This document shows, piece by piece, positions 34,953 through 44,575 of a stretch of DNA of 64,000 bases. The position numbers were made by a program, and so were the translations under genes. The stretch is from the NCBI RefSeq assembly GCF_011059145.1, contig NZ_JAALLT010000003.1, positions 124,001-188,000 on the forward strand. Direction: 5' to 3'. Source of the DNA: Halalkalibaculum roseum (GTDB lineage Bacteria > Bacteroidota > Rhodothermia > Balneolales > Balneolaceae). Position 1 is the stretch's first letter. Every line of letters starts with the position of its first letter. The notes under the pieces are model-generated. The model searched no databases. It was not told the origin of the DNA and saw only the letters and a program-made list of their open reading frames with translations.

Positions 34953-36272
34953 TCAGTTACTGTTCTGATACATGTAATCAACCGTTAGTCCGGCCAATGC
35001 TTTTACACCTAGCTTCATCCCCTCTTCTTCAATATAGAAATCCGGTGTGTGATGCGGAGCGGCATCTGAAGGTTCCATTCCCTTAGGCATGCCCCCTGTA
35101 AAGAAGTAGAACCCGGGTACTTCATTCTGAAAGAACGAGAAATCTTCCGCTCCTGTGATGGCATCGGAGAGCACTACATTTTCGGTACCTGCCAACTGTT
35201 CAAGTGTTGGCACCATTTCTGCTGTCAACTGAGGATCATTGAAGGTGACCGGATAACCTTGCTGGATATCTACTTCGACCTCAGCTCCCATACTCTCTCC
35301 AATTTTGGTAGCAACATGACGAATATCATTATGAATCTTTTCCTGCATCTCGGTATCAAGAGTGCGGATTGTTCCGATCATCTCGGCTTCTTCAGGTATG
35401 ATATTATTTCTCACCCCTGATTTGATTTTACCCACCGAAATTACTGCAGCAGCTTTTGTGAGCTCGGTTTTTCGTGAAATTATGGTCTGAAGTCCCTCAA
35501 TTATTTTGGCTGAAGTTAGAATGGGATCTACCCCGGTCCACGGTGTGGATCCGTGTGTCTGCTTTCCTTTGACGGTTATGACAAAGCGATCTGCGGCGGC
35601 CATGGTACCTTCCGGACGATAGCGAATAGTACCCACTTCCGTCTGGGAGTTAATATGCTGTCCAAAAATAACATCAACATCGGGATTCTGTAATACCCCT
35701 TCTTCAACCATCAGCTCGGCACCTCCCTCTTCCCCCGGAGGCGCTCCTTCTTCGGCCGGCTGAAAAATGAATTTCACAGTACCATGTAAATCATCCTTCA
35801 TGTCGGTCAATATTTTGGCAGCGCCCATCAGCATGGCTATATGAGTATCGTGTCCGCAGGCATGCATCACGCCCACTTCCTGGCCCAAATAGGTAGTTCT
35901 TTTGGTAGATTTGAAAGGTACGTCTGTTCGTTCTTTAACCGGAAGTCCATCGATATCCGCCCTAAGTCCAACAACCGGGCCGGGATTTCCTCCCTCCAAG
36001 ATTGCCACTACACCGGTATGAGCTATCCCTGTTTCCACTTCCATGCCCAAAGAACGCATGTAGTCTGCAATATAGGCAGCAGTTTCATCTTCACGGTTTG
36101 AGAGTTCGGGATGCTCGTGGAAGTGACGTCTCCATTCCACTACCTGATCGAATACAGACTCAGTTTTACTGTTAATTATTTCATGTAGTTCAGCTGTATC
36201 CTGAGCTTTTAGGTCGGTTGTTAACAGAAGGGTAAAAATGCATAGTGCGTTGAAAAGATATCCTGGTTTCAT
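34953..36272 (-). CDS. Secreted M20 family amidohydrolase
   Basis: 439 residues. A signal peptide (about residues 1-23) precedes the M20D pattern: WRRHFHEHPELSNREDETAAYI, MHACGHDTHIAMLMGAAKIL, IFQPAEEGAPPGEEGGAELMVEEG and GAEDFSFF near the C-terminus. These carry the metal ligands of hippurate/IAA-amino-acid hydrolase-type enzymes. It cleaves an N-acyl amino acid or peptide outside the cytoplasm; the substrate is unknown. It lies between the two men blocks on the opposite strand. Confidence 0.93.
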   Translation of the reverse strand: MKPGYLFNALCIFTLLLTTDLKAQDTAELHEIINSKTESVFDQVVEWRRHFHEHPELSNREDETAAYIADYMRSLGMEVETGIAHTGVVAILEGGNPGPVVGLRADIDGLPVKERTDVPFKSTKRTTYLGQEVGVMHACGHDTHIAMLMGAAKILTDMKDDLHGTVKFIFQPAEEGAPPGEEGGAELMVEEGVLQNPDVDVIFGQHINSQTEVGTIRYRPEGTMAAADRFVITVKGKQTHGSTPWTGVDPILTSAKIIEGLQTIISRKTELTKAAAVISVGKIKSGVRNNIIPEEAEMIGTIRTLDTEMQEKIHNDIRHVATKIGESMGAEVEVDIQQGYPVTFNDPQLTAEMVPTLEQLAGTENVVLSDAITGAEDFSFFQNEVPGFYFFTGGMPKGMEPSDAAPHHTPDFYIEEEGMKLGVKALAGLTVDYMYQNSN

Positions 36273-36343
36273 CCCAAAAAAGTTTGTTAAAGAATAATAT
36301 TGTGAGAATGTAATTAAGCTGAGGCTGAATATCGAATTATTAT

Positions 36344-36379
36344 AAAAAAAGCGGCGCCTTCACTTGAAGACGCCGCTTT
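36344..36379 (-). terminator. Rho-independent terminator after glnN
   Basis: AAAGCGGCG (36348-36356) pairs perfectly with CGCCGCTTT (36371-36379), and an inner CTTC/GAAG stem closes a 4-base loop. On the minus strand a run of seven T follows (36344-36350). It lies 21 bases after the glnN stop. Confidence 0.92.
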
Positions 36380-36399
36380 AAGATTTAGTTTAATGAATA

Positions 36400-38583
36400 T
36401 TATTTCACAAAAAGCATCTCGCGATATACCGGCAAAGGCCAGTAATCGTCCGCCGTGTGACGTTCTAGGAAATCAACGGCATCCCGAATATCATTCATTG
36501 CGGGAATCACCTTATCCTTTACGTGGGTTGCGCGATCGATGATATCCTCATCTCCCACTTCGAGCACTTCTTCCCTCAGCTGCTCAAGTGCCTTGTTGAG
36601 ATCGTTTAACCCATCGTTCACTTTATTCAGCATACTCGATGAACCGGTTGTTGCAAGTCCAAGCTTGTCAACCCGTTCCACGTTCTCAGCAAGTTCGTTC
36701 ATGTAGCGAACGGCCGCCGGATAGATCATGGTTTTTGCCATGGCTTCAGTGGTATCGGCTTCAATATTTATAGTAGTTAAATATTGTTCAGCCCATATCT
36801 CCTGACGCGAATGTATCTCTCTATCATTGAGCACGCGATGCTTCTCAAAAAGATCGATGTTCTTTTTGTCGGTAAGCTTAGGCAAGGCATCCATTGTAGT
36901 TCTTAGATTCAAGAGGCCGCGCTTCTCGGCTTCTTTTTCCCACTCTTCGGAATACCCGTCTCCGTTGAAGATGATATCGTGTGACTCACTTAGAGAATCT
37001 TTCAGTACGCTTCCAAGTGCTTCCTCCAGGGAATTGTTGTCTTCCATCTCTTTTTCAAGCGTCGTGCACAGTTTATCAATAGCATCTGCTACAATGGTAT
37101 TGAGTACGACGATTGGGAATGATATAGACTGGGAAGAGCCAACCGCACGGAATTCGAATTTATTACCTGTAAATGCAAAGGGAGAAGTACGGTTTCGGTC
37201 CCCTGCATGTTTGGGAAGAGAAGGCAGTACAGGAGTTCCGAGTCCCAGCAATCCGCCCTGCTTAGACTCACGCATACCACCATTTAGAAGCTGGTTCACA
37301 ATATCTTCGAGCTGGTCACCTATATAAGCGGAAATAATGGCTGGCGGTGCTTCATTAGCACCCAACCGGTGATCATTCCCGGCATGTGCTATGGAAATAC
37401 GAAGCAGATCCTGATGCTCATAGACTGCTTTTAGTATAGCAGCAAAGAAGAACATAAACTGCATGTTGTCGTGAGGATTATCTCCCGGCTCCAACAAGTT
37501 CATTCCTGAACTGGTACTCATAGACCAGTTCAAGTGCTTACCGCTTCCATTCAAACCGTCGTAAGGTTTTTCATGAAGTATGCACTCAAATCCGTAGATC
37601 CTGGCCACCCTTTTCAGTGTAATCATCATCAGCTGCTGGTGGTCGGCCGCAATATTGGCTGTTTCGAAAATCGGAGCAATTTCAAACTGGCTCGGGGCCA
37701 CTTCGTTGTGACGTGTTTTCACAGGAATGCCCAGTTTGTAAAGCTCTTTTTCAGCTTCAAGCATGAAAGAAAGTACACGCTCAGAAATTGAGCCGAAATA
37801 GTGATCATCGAGTTCCTGCCCTCTCGGAGGCTTAGCGCCAACTAGCGTACGTCCGGCGGTCATAAGATCCGGCCGACGGTAGTAAAACTCTTGGTCAATC
37901 AGGAAGTATTCCTGTTCACATCCTACAGTAGAAGAAACGCGCTTTGCGTCCACATCAAAAAGTGCCAGAGCACGTTTGGCTTGCTTGTCGAGTGCTTCGA
38001 CAGATCTCAGAAGTGGTGTTTTATGATCCAATGCTTCACCGGTCCACGACGCAAATGCAGTCGGAATACAGAGATACGAACCATTTTGATTTTCGATAAT
38101 AAACGCCGGAGATGTAGGATCCCAGGCCGTGTATCCACGAGCCTCAAAAGTTTGTCGCAATCCACCGCTTGGAAAGCTGGAGGCATCCGGTTCGCCCTGA
38201 ATCAGTTCCTTGCCTGAAAATTCAGCAAGGGCTCCGCCCCCCTGGTTTGGTGTAATAAAACTGTCGTGCTTCTCTGCAGTGAGACCGGTTAAAGGCTGAA
38301 ACCAGTGCGTGTAGTGTGTTGCTCCTTTCTCGGTGGCCCAGTCTTTCATGGCCACCGCAACGGCATCCGCCACCTCAGAATTAAGCTGTTCGCCTTCACC
38401 CATTGTCTTTTTAAGATCTTGCCAAACTACCTTGGGAAGGCGTTCTTTCAGGTCTTCGAGTTGAAGCGTGTTTTCACCGAATATCTCGGTGATGTTAAAC
38501 GGTGTATCAAAAGAGCCGTTAGACTTCGGCGTCCAGTTCCTGGCTGCTGCTAAAGTATCGTAACGTCTGATTGCTTTTGTCAT
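36400..38583 (-). CDS. glnN: Glutamine synthetase type III
   Basis: 727 residues, the length of GSIII enzymes and far longer than GSI or GSII. Type III blocks are visible: [46 protein letters not shown] and [20 protein letters not shown], then [24 protein letters not shown]. It makes glutamine from glutamate and ammonia. GSIII is common in Bacteroidota and cyanobacteria. A strong terminator follows, and the 286-base upstream region shared with menA is AT-rich and probably contains its promoter. Confidence 0.96.
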   Translation of the reverse strand: MTKAIRRYDTLAAARNWTPKSNGSFDTPFNITEIFGENTLQLEDLKERLPKVVWQDLKKTMGEGEQLNSEVADAVAVAMKDWATEKGATHYTHWFQPLTGLTAEKHDSFITPNQGGGALAEFSGKELIQGEPDASSFPSGGLRQTFEARGYTAWDPTSPAFIIENQNGSYLCIPTAFASWTGEALDHKTPLLRSVEALDKQAKRALALFDVDAKRVSSTVGCEQEYFLIDQEFYYRRPDLMTAGRTLVGAKPPRGQELDDHYFGSISERVLSFMLEAEKELYKLGIPVKTRHNEVAPSQFEIAPIFETANIAADHQQLMMITLKRVARIYGFECILHEKPYDGLNGSGKHLNWSMSTSSGMNLLEPGDNPHDNMQFMFFFAAILKAVYEHQDLLRISIAHAGNDHRLGANEAPPAIISAYIGDQLEDIVNQLLNGGMRESKQGGLLGLGTPVLPSLPKHAGDRNRTSPFAFTGNKFEFRAVGSSQSISFPIVVLNTIVADAIDKLCTTLEKEMEDNNSLEEALGSVLKDSLSESHDIIFNGDGYSEEWEKEAEKRGLLNLRTTMDALPKLTDKKNIDLFEKHRVLNDREIHSRQEIWAEQYLTTINIEADTTEAMAKTMIYPAAVRYMNELAENVERVDKLGLATTGSSSMLNKVNDGLNDLNKALEQLREEVLEVGDEDIIDRATHVKDKVIPAMNDIRDAVDFLERHTADDYWPLPVYREMLFVK

Positions 38584-38869
38584 GGAAGTATTAAAAGATG
38601 AAAGTTAATGTTTTCATTTCTGACTGCGTTAAAAATAATGCAATTGCATATTAACACAAATTATTTAGCCATATATTTATAAACATTTAATATAAAAAGG
38701 TGAATATTTTATTATTGTTTAATTTTTTAATGTATTGGCCTCGTTTCTCCTTTCTCACTTAACATTATTTTGTGAGCCTGAGGTTTGGTCTTCTTTTTTT
38801 AAGCATCGCTATATTTCACTATTTTCAGACAGACACTTATCCACAATTTATCACCAAAAAAATCCTCAA

Positions 38870-39754
38870 TTGCCCCCATCAAAATTAGCAACTTGGATTG
38901 AAGCTGCGCGTCCGAAAACTTTGGCCGCCGCCTTTGTTCCGGTACTGGTTGGAGCGGCTATAGCTTATAACCATGACTCATTCGATTGGCTCCCCAGCAC
39001 GGTAGCCTTGCTCTGCGCATTTCTCATTCAGATCGGTACTAATTTTGCAAATGATTACTTCGATTTTGTCAAAGGAGCTGACACCGAAGATCGGGTCGGA
39101 TTCAAAAGAGCCACTTCCGAAGGGCTTATCTCCGCAGATGAAATGAAAATGGCAACCATATACACCATGACGATGGCATTCGTATTAGGATTATACCTGG
39201 TATGGCATGCTGGATGGGTAATCCTTGCCCTAGGTATTGCATCGCTGGTATTCGGTGTGTTGTACACCGGAGGTCCATTTCCATTGGGATACAATGGCTT
39301 GGGTGATCTCTTCGTTTTCATCTTTTTTGGTATAGTTGCTGTCATGGGAACCTATTATGTGAATGCACTGGAGTGGTCCACTGATTCATTCTGGTCATCT
39401 CTTGCTATCGGGGCCCTCTCGGTAAATATTTTAGTGGTGAATAACCTAAGGGATGTGGAGCAGGATGGACCGGCCGGGAAGAACACACTGGGTGTACTAC
39501 TCGGTGAAAGTGCTTTGCGTTGGGAATATCTATTGATGATACTGGTAGCTGCAATTATACCCTGTTACATGTATGTTTATCTATCTTATAGTCTCTTCAT
39601 TTTTCTTCCCTATACCACTTTTCCTTTTGCTGTCTACCTACTTAAGGTTATCTGGACTGAGAAAGAAAAACCTAAGCTCAATAAAACTCTGGAACAGACC
39701 GCCCAATTCATGACTTTATTTGGAATATTATTCAGCGCAGGTATAATAATCTGA
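38870..39754 (+). CDS. menA: 1,4-dihydroxy-2-naphthoate polyprenyltransferase
   Basis: 294 residues from the TTG at 38870. An in-frame TTG at 38735 would add 45 residues with no family resemblance, so the shorter start is preferred though not proven. WIEAARPKTLAAAFVPVLVGAA opens the protein. The UbiA prenyl-diphosphate motif is NFANDYFDFVKGADTEDR, and the second is NNLRDVEQDGPAGKNTLGVLLG. Several membrane helices follow. It attaches the isoprenoid tail to DHNA at the membrane. menC starts one base after the stop. Confidence 0.93.
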   Translation: MPPSKLATWIEAARPKTLAAAFVPVLVGAAIAYNHDSFDWLPSTVALLCAFLIQIGTNFANDYFDFVKGADTEDRVGFKRATSEGLISADEMKMATIYTMTMAFVLGLYLVWHAGWVILALGIASLVFGVLYTGGPFPLGYNGLGDLFVFIFFGIVAVMGTYYVNALEWSTDSFWSSLAIGALSVNILVVNNLRDVEQDGPAGKNTLGVLLGESALRWEYLLMILVAAIIPCYMYVYLSYSLFIFLPYTTFPFAVYLLKVIWTEKEKPKLNKTLEQTAQFMTLFGILFSAGIII

Positions 39755-39755
39755 T

Positions 39756-40844
39756 ATGAAGCTAAACGCCTATACTTACGCTTTTCCCTTTAAAGAACCT
39801 TTTCAAACGAGTTCCGAGACTTTCACAGAACGTAGAGGCCTTGTACTGGAATTGAAGGATGGTGAAATTGAGGCCTTGGGTGAAGCTGCTCCCCTACATG
39901 GATTTTCTGCAGAAACGCTGGATGAAGTTGTTCAGCAATTGAAAACATTTTCATCTGAAATTATTGAACTATTTCAGAAAGCTCTTTCATTGGATGCCAT
40001 GCAGGTATTCCATAGAAAAAATAATATCTATCCCTCACTTCAGTTTGCTCTGGATACCCTGGTAGTGGATTTTTTATCACAGCGAGCAGGAACAACCGCG
40101 CAGGACTTTTTATTTGATGATTATTCCGACAAACTCCAGGTAAATGGAATTGCTCCCATTTCAAAAGGTGAGAAGACTTTGAAGAGAATTGAAGAATTGA
40201 TCGATAAGGGATACTCCACTGTTAAAATCAAAATCGGGCAAGCGTTTGAAAACGAGCTAGAAGAACTCAGAAGAATTCGCTCTCTTTATCCGGATTTAAA
40301 GCTGCGGCTAGACGCCAACAGGGCCTGGGATCTTGAGGAGGCCGTTAGCAATCTTTCAAAGCTGGAGTCTTTGGATATTGAATATTGCGAGGAACCGCTT
40401 GCCAAAGCCACAGTTGAAAATTATAAGAAACTCCAAAAAAAGACCCGACTTCCACTGGCACTGGACGAAAGCCTTGTGAAGATCCGGGACTGGGAATCTA
40501 TCATGCCCGTCATCTCTGCAGTAATCGTTAAGCCAATGGTTTTGGGAGCCTTATCAAAATTATTTGCAACAAATCGCCTTGCAAACAATCATGGTAATAA
40601 AGTCATCTACACAACAAGCCTGGAAAGTGGCATCGGGCGAACAATGACGGTAATTTTGGCAGCCGGCTTGGGCAACAGGGATTCAGCACACGGCCTCTCC
40701 ACCGGCAGCCTGCTAACTATGGATGTTTGGAATGATGGAACTTATATTAATAACGGGAGTGTTAGTCTGCCTGATCGTTCTGAGTTGGGTGAAAGATACC
40801 ACTCCAACCACAAATATTTAGAACCCGGTCAAATAGATTTGTAG
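39756..40844 (+). CDS. menC: o-succinylbenzoate synthase
   Basis: 362 residues of the enolase superfamily. The muconate-lactonizing-type barrel has TVKIKIG (catalytic Lys-x-Lys), RLDANRAW, EYCEEPL and ALDESL, which supply the metal ligands, then IVKPMVLGAL. It dehydrates SHCHC to o-succinylbenzoate. It lies between menA and menE with one-base gaps, so it is translationally linked. Confidence 0.94.
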   Translation: MKLNAYTYAFPFKEPFQTSSETFTERRGLVLELKDGEIEALGEAAPLHGFSAETLDEVVQQLKTFSSEIIELFQKALSLDAMQVFHRKNNIYPSLQFALDTLVVDFLSQRAGTTAQDFLFDDYSDKLQVNGIAPISKGEKTLKRIEELIDKGYSTVKIKIGQAFENELEELRRIRSLYPDLKLRLDANRAWDLEEAVSNLSKLESLDIEYCEEPLAKATVENYKKLQKKTRLPLALDESLVKIRDWESIMPVISAVIVKPMVLGALSKLFATNRLANNHGNKVIYTTSLESGIGRTMTVILAAGLGNRDSAHGLSTGSLLTMDVWNDGTYINNGSVSLPDRSELGERYHSNHKYLEPGQIDL

Positions 40845-40845
40845 T

Positions 40846-42357
40846 GTGAAAAGCACAGATTTACAGATACCTTCATTTGCGTCTCCGGATGCAGAAAATC
40901 TGTTTTTAGCTTCTAAAAATGGCTTACGAACCTACGCCGAACTCGCCCTCTTCTCTGATTTCTTTCTCCAGTTTCTTATTGATTTTGATCACGACCTTAA
41001 AAAGCCGGTCGGGTTCCTTGCCTCATCGTCTGATGAGCTTATTTTCTGTATCGGAGCTTGCTGGCAGCTGGGTATTCCTTTTATCTGTTTCAATCCGAAA
41101 TCAACCGATGAAGAGCTTCAGTACCAGGTTAATGAATTACAACCGGGATTAATCATTACTGATGAAGATCATAACCACCATGACTTTCTAGGAAACCAGG
41201 TTGGCATCGCTGAAGTCAGGCTGGAACGAGCACTCAGTATCGATGTAGAATTAGGTCGAAGGGCAAAAAGATATAAGCCAAATTTCAAACCGGAGGACAT
41301 TTTCGGTTACTTTTTTACATCCGGTACTACCGGTCATCCTAAGATTGTGCCTTTGAAACGGAGACAGATGCTCTTTGCAGCGGAAGCCTCTTCCCATAAT
41401 TTTAAGCCCCGCGTGAATCATTTCTGGCTCTTATGCCTGCCACTTAATCATATCGGGGGCATCTCAATTATTCTCCGGTCCATCTTGTACGGATCTGGTA
41501 TTTATCGCATGGATGAGTTTAATATCAATGCGGTTTCCACTTTTTTATCTGAGAATCCGATGTTCCAGGCGGCCTCCCTGGTACCTACTATGCTCAAAAG
41601 ACTACTGGACATCAAAGGATTCCAGACACATAAAAACTTTCAGGCAATTTTGCTGGGTGGCGGACCGATAGATTCAGGTCTGCTGAGGGAGGCAACCGAA
41701 TGGGGTATTCCCGTTGTGTCAAGCTATGGTATGACCGAAACCTGTGCCCAAATTGCAGCCAACCCCCTGCTCAAGCCGAGCGGAACCTATCGACCTCTTA
41801 AAAGTGTAGGCAACATATTTGAACCCAATCAAATTGAGATTCGCGACGATCAGAACAGGGATATTGGAGTAAACAATTCAGGTATTATCTGGCTCAAAGG
41901 ACCACAGGTATTTGACGGTTATTACAAGAAACAGAAACCCAACCTCTCCTTTGATGAGGATGGATGGTTCAATACCGGAGATTATGGACATCTGAATGCC
42001 AACGGTCACCTTTTCATTGAATCGCGCCGTACCGATCTTATAATCACGGGTGGAGAAAATGTATCACCCTTTGAGGTCGAAGCGGAGCTTGAAAAAATCG
42101 AACCTATCAGAGAAGCCGCTGTTTTCGGTGTGGATGACAAAGAGTGGGGACAAAAGGTTGTGGCTGTGGTAGTTGCCAAAACACATGACCTGCTGGAAAC
42201 TGAATCTATTCAGAAAACCCTTAAGAAACGCATCACATCCTATAAGGTTCCCAAGCAGATTGTGCAGGCAGACACTTTGCCCCGAACACATTCGGGTAAA
42301 GTTATTCGCGAAGAGCTGATCAAATTGCTGAAGGAACGAAAGAGAAAAGATAGCTAA
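40846..42357 (+). CDS. menE: o-succinylbenzoate-CoA ligase
   Basis: 503 residues from a GTG start one base after the menC stop. The AMP-binding core has YFFTSGTTGHPKIVPL, SYGMTETCAQIAANPLL, WFNTGDYGHLNANGHLFIESRRTDLIITGGENVSP and a C-terminal LPRTHSGKVIREEL lysine motif. It activates o-succinylbenzoate to its CoA ester, the MenB substrate. The position completes the menA-C-E block. Confidence 0.95.
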   Translation: MKSTDLQIPSFASPDAENLFLASKNGLRTYAELALFSDFFLQFLIDFDHDLKKPVGFLASSSDELIFCIGACWQLGIPFICFNPKSTDEELQYQVNELQPGLIITDEDHNHHDFLGNQVGIAEVRLERALSIDVELGRRAKRYKPNFKPEDIFGYFFTSGTTGHPKIVPLKRRQMLFAAEASSHNFKPRVNHFWLLCLPLNHIGGISIILRSILYGSGIYRMDEFNINAVSTFLSENPMFQAASLVPTMLKRLLDIKGFQTHKNFQAILLGGGPIDSGLLREATEWGIPVVSSYGMTETCAQIAANPLLKPSGTYRPLKSVGNIFEPNQIEIRDDQNRDIGVNNSGIIWLKGPQVFDGYYKKQKPNLSFDEDGWFNTGDYGHLNANGHLFIESRRTDLIITGGENVSPFEVEAELEKIEPIREAAVFGVDDKEWGQKVVAVVVAKTHDLLETESIQKTLKKRITSYKVPKQIVQADTLPRTHSGKVIREELIKLLKERKRKDS

Positions 42358-42419
42358 GCTTTCTCTGACAAAGATCTCCTTTATATAGGATTTTAACATA
42401 CAATTTCTTAGCAGGGAAT

Positions 42420-43706
42420 CTATTCTTCGTCGAGATGTGCCAGACCCTTAACCCCGATATCGCTTCGATAGTAGGCATTTTCGAAAGTGACTTTCCTTAC
42501 TTCGGCATAAGTATTCTTAATGGCGTCTTGAAGCGTTTCACCGGCTCCAACAATACTTAGAACCCTGCCACCATCCGTAAGAATCTCCCCATCCTTGGAT
42601 ACCGTTCCTGCATGAAATACATTGGCATCTACAGATATACGGTTAAGACCTTCAATAACTTTGCCGGCTTCATACGATTTGGGATACCCTTCAGAAGCAA
42701 TAACCACACAACAGCGATATAGGTTGTCCAGCTCAATTTCATGTCCGGCAAGTTCACCTTTAGCAGCTGCCTCCATTAATTCAAGCAGATCGGTTTTGAG
42801 AGACGGTACCACTGCCTGGCATTCCGGATCTCCGAATCGGCAATTAAATTCTACTACCTTCGGACCTTTATCAGTAATCATCAAACCACAGTAGAGAATA
42901 CCCTTATACGGCATATCATCCAGTAGCATAGCGGATATGGTGGGCAGTACAATCTCTTTCTCAATTCTGTGCCTGATCTCATTGGTTACTACAGGTGCCG
43001 GGCAGTAAGCTCCCATTCCGCCTGTATTCAAGCCTGTGTCTCCTTCTCCTATACGCTTGTGATCCTGGGCATTATGGATAACCTTGGCAGTCTGTCCGTC
43101 GGAAAGTACAAACACGGATGCTTCCTCCCCTTTCATAAACTCTTCCACCACCAGAGTCTCGGCGGCATCACTCAGTTTAGAATCTTCTTTAAGTTGATTT
43201 AGTCTTTGTTCAACATCCTCCTCTGTTTCACAGATAAACACTCCCTTGCCTCCTGCTAACCCGTCGGCCTTTAATACAACGGGATACTCGTCCCTATTTT
43301 TTATGTATTCAAAAGCTTCATCATACTCATCTTGTGTAAAAGTCTCGTAATCAGCTGTAGGAATCCTGTTCTTTTTCATGAACTCCTTGGCAAATTTCTT
43401 GCTGCCCTCTAGCTGTGCGGCTTTTTTTGAGGGACCAAAAACCTTATGTCCCTTCTGCTCTAAAAAGTCAACAATTCCGTCAACCAAGGGCTTCTCCGGA
43501 CCCACTACCGTTAAATCTATCTCCTGATCCTCTATGAAGTCGAGAATCTCTTCAAAATCGGATAGCGACAGGTCGACATTTGTTCCTACTTCAGCTGTTC
43601 CGGGATTTCCGGGTGCAATGTAGAGTTTATCCAGTTTTTCCGACTTGTTGATGCACCAGGCCAGTGCATGTTCACGTCCGCCGCTGCCAAGAAGTAATAC
43701 GTTCAT
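42420..43706 (-). CDS. purD: Phosphoribosylamine-glycine ligase
   Basis: 428 residues of the ATP-grasp type. MNVLLLGSGGREHALAWCI, YIAPGNPGTAEVGTNV, VVGPEKPLVDGIVDFLE and VLKADGLAGGKGVFIC are PurD signatures, as is GLNTGGMGAYCPAP. It makes glycinamide ribonucleotide in purine synthesis. It is not adjacent to the purK-purE pair at 53.7 kb. It ends 62 bases from the convergent menE. Confidence 0.97.
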   Translation of the reverse strand: MNVLLLGSGGREHALAWCINKSEKLDKLYIAPGNPGTAEVGTNVDLSLSDFEEILDFIEDQEIDLTVVGPEKPLVDGIVDFLEQKGHKVFGPSKKAAQLEGSKKFAKEFMKKNRIPTADYETFTQDEYDEAFEYIKNRDEYPVVLKADGLAGGKGVFICETEEDVEQRLNQLKEDSKLSDAAETLVVEEFMKGEEASVFVLSDGQTAKVIHNAQDHKRIGEGDTGLNTGGMGAYCPAPVVTNEIRHRIEKEIVLPTISAMLLDDMPYKGILYCGLMITDKGPKVVEFNCRFGDPECQAVVPSLKTDLLELMEAAAKGELAGHEIELDNLYRCCVVIASEGYPKSYEAGKVIEGLNRISVDANVFHAGTVSKDGEILTDGGRVLSIVGAGETLQDAIKNTYAEVRKVTFENAYYRSDIGVKGLAHLDEE

Positions 43707-43807
43707 TTGCTAGTTAGTATATTAGTTAGTGAAAGAAATACGGTAACTATTTTTACTTAATACTTAATGATGACTGTTCATCTGAGCCTCAGAGGAAAAG
43801 CTTTCTG

Positions 43808-44575
43808 CTAAGACAGCTTTTCAGCAATATTTATGATATCGGTAAAGCTATCCGCTTTCAAAGAAGCCCCGCCAATCAGTCCGCCATCCACATCAGGCTG
43901 GCTTAGAAGTTCTTCTGCGTTATGCGGCTTCATACTTCCCCCATAAAGAATTCGAATGGCATCGGCAGCGTCTTCATCATATAACTCAGAAAGTACCGAC
44001 CTTATCATTTCATGCATTTCTTGTGCCTGCTCAGGGGTAGCTGTTTCACCAGTACCGATGGCCCAAATAGGTTCATAAGCTATTACTACATCACTGACAT
44101 TATTTTCTTTTACACTATTCAGTGCCGCCTGAACCTGCTTTTTTACCATTTTCTTGTGCACTTCCTTTTTCCGCTGGGCCAAGGATTCTCCGACACAGAG
44201 AACAGGTTTCAGGTCATCTAAAAGTGCTTTAATAACCTTTGCATTAACTGTTTTATCCGTCTCTCCGAAATATTCCCGGCGCTCGGAATGTCCGATTATC
44301 ACGTAGGAACAGCCCACTTCTTTTAACATACCCGTACTAACCTCACCGGTAAAGGCTCCTTCATCTTCGTAGTGAACATTTTGTGCTCCCAGATAGACAT
44401 CATAATCATTGAGCACTTCCGAAGCCGTTGTCAGCGATATTTCAGGCGGACAAACAAGTACATCTACAGCTTCCGGTATTTGAGGTGAGAGTTCCTTGAT
44501 CCCTTGAAGCAATTCTGAAGTTCTTCCGGGCCCGCAATTCATTTTCCAATTTCCTGCTATTAAATATCGTCTCAT
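43808..44575 (-). CDS. tpiA: Triosephosphate isomerase
   Basis: 255 residues. RYLIAGNWKMN opens the barrel with the conserved Asn and Lys, VIIGHSERREYFGE carries the catalytic His, AYEPIWAIGTGETATPEQAQE carries the catalytic Glu, and LYGGSMKPHNAEELLSQPDVDGGLIGGASL ends the barrel. It interconverts dihydroxyacetone phosphate and glyceraldehyde-3-phosphate. The start overlaps the stop of the upstream lipoprotein gene by 4 bases. Confidence 0.98.
   Translation of the reverse strand: MRRYLIAGNWKMNCGPGRTSELLQGIKELSPQIPEAVDVLVCPPEISLTTASEVLNDYDVYLGAQNVHYEDEGAFTGEVSTGMLKEVGCSYVIIGHSERREYFGETDKTVNAKVIKALLDDLKPVLCVGESLAQRKKEVHKKMVKKQVQAALNSVKENNVSDVVIAYEPIWAIGTGETATPEQAQEMHEMIRSVLSELYDEDAADAIRILYGGSMKPHNAEELLSQPDVDGGLIGGASLKADSFTDIINIAEKLS

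Noticed and set aside
38735-38869. 45-residue N-terminal extension of menA from the upstream TTG
   Set aside because: The residues do not resemble MenA, and the family start lies at about WIEAARPKT; the TTG at 38870 is preferred.
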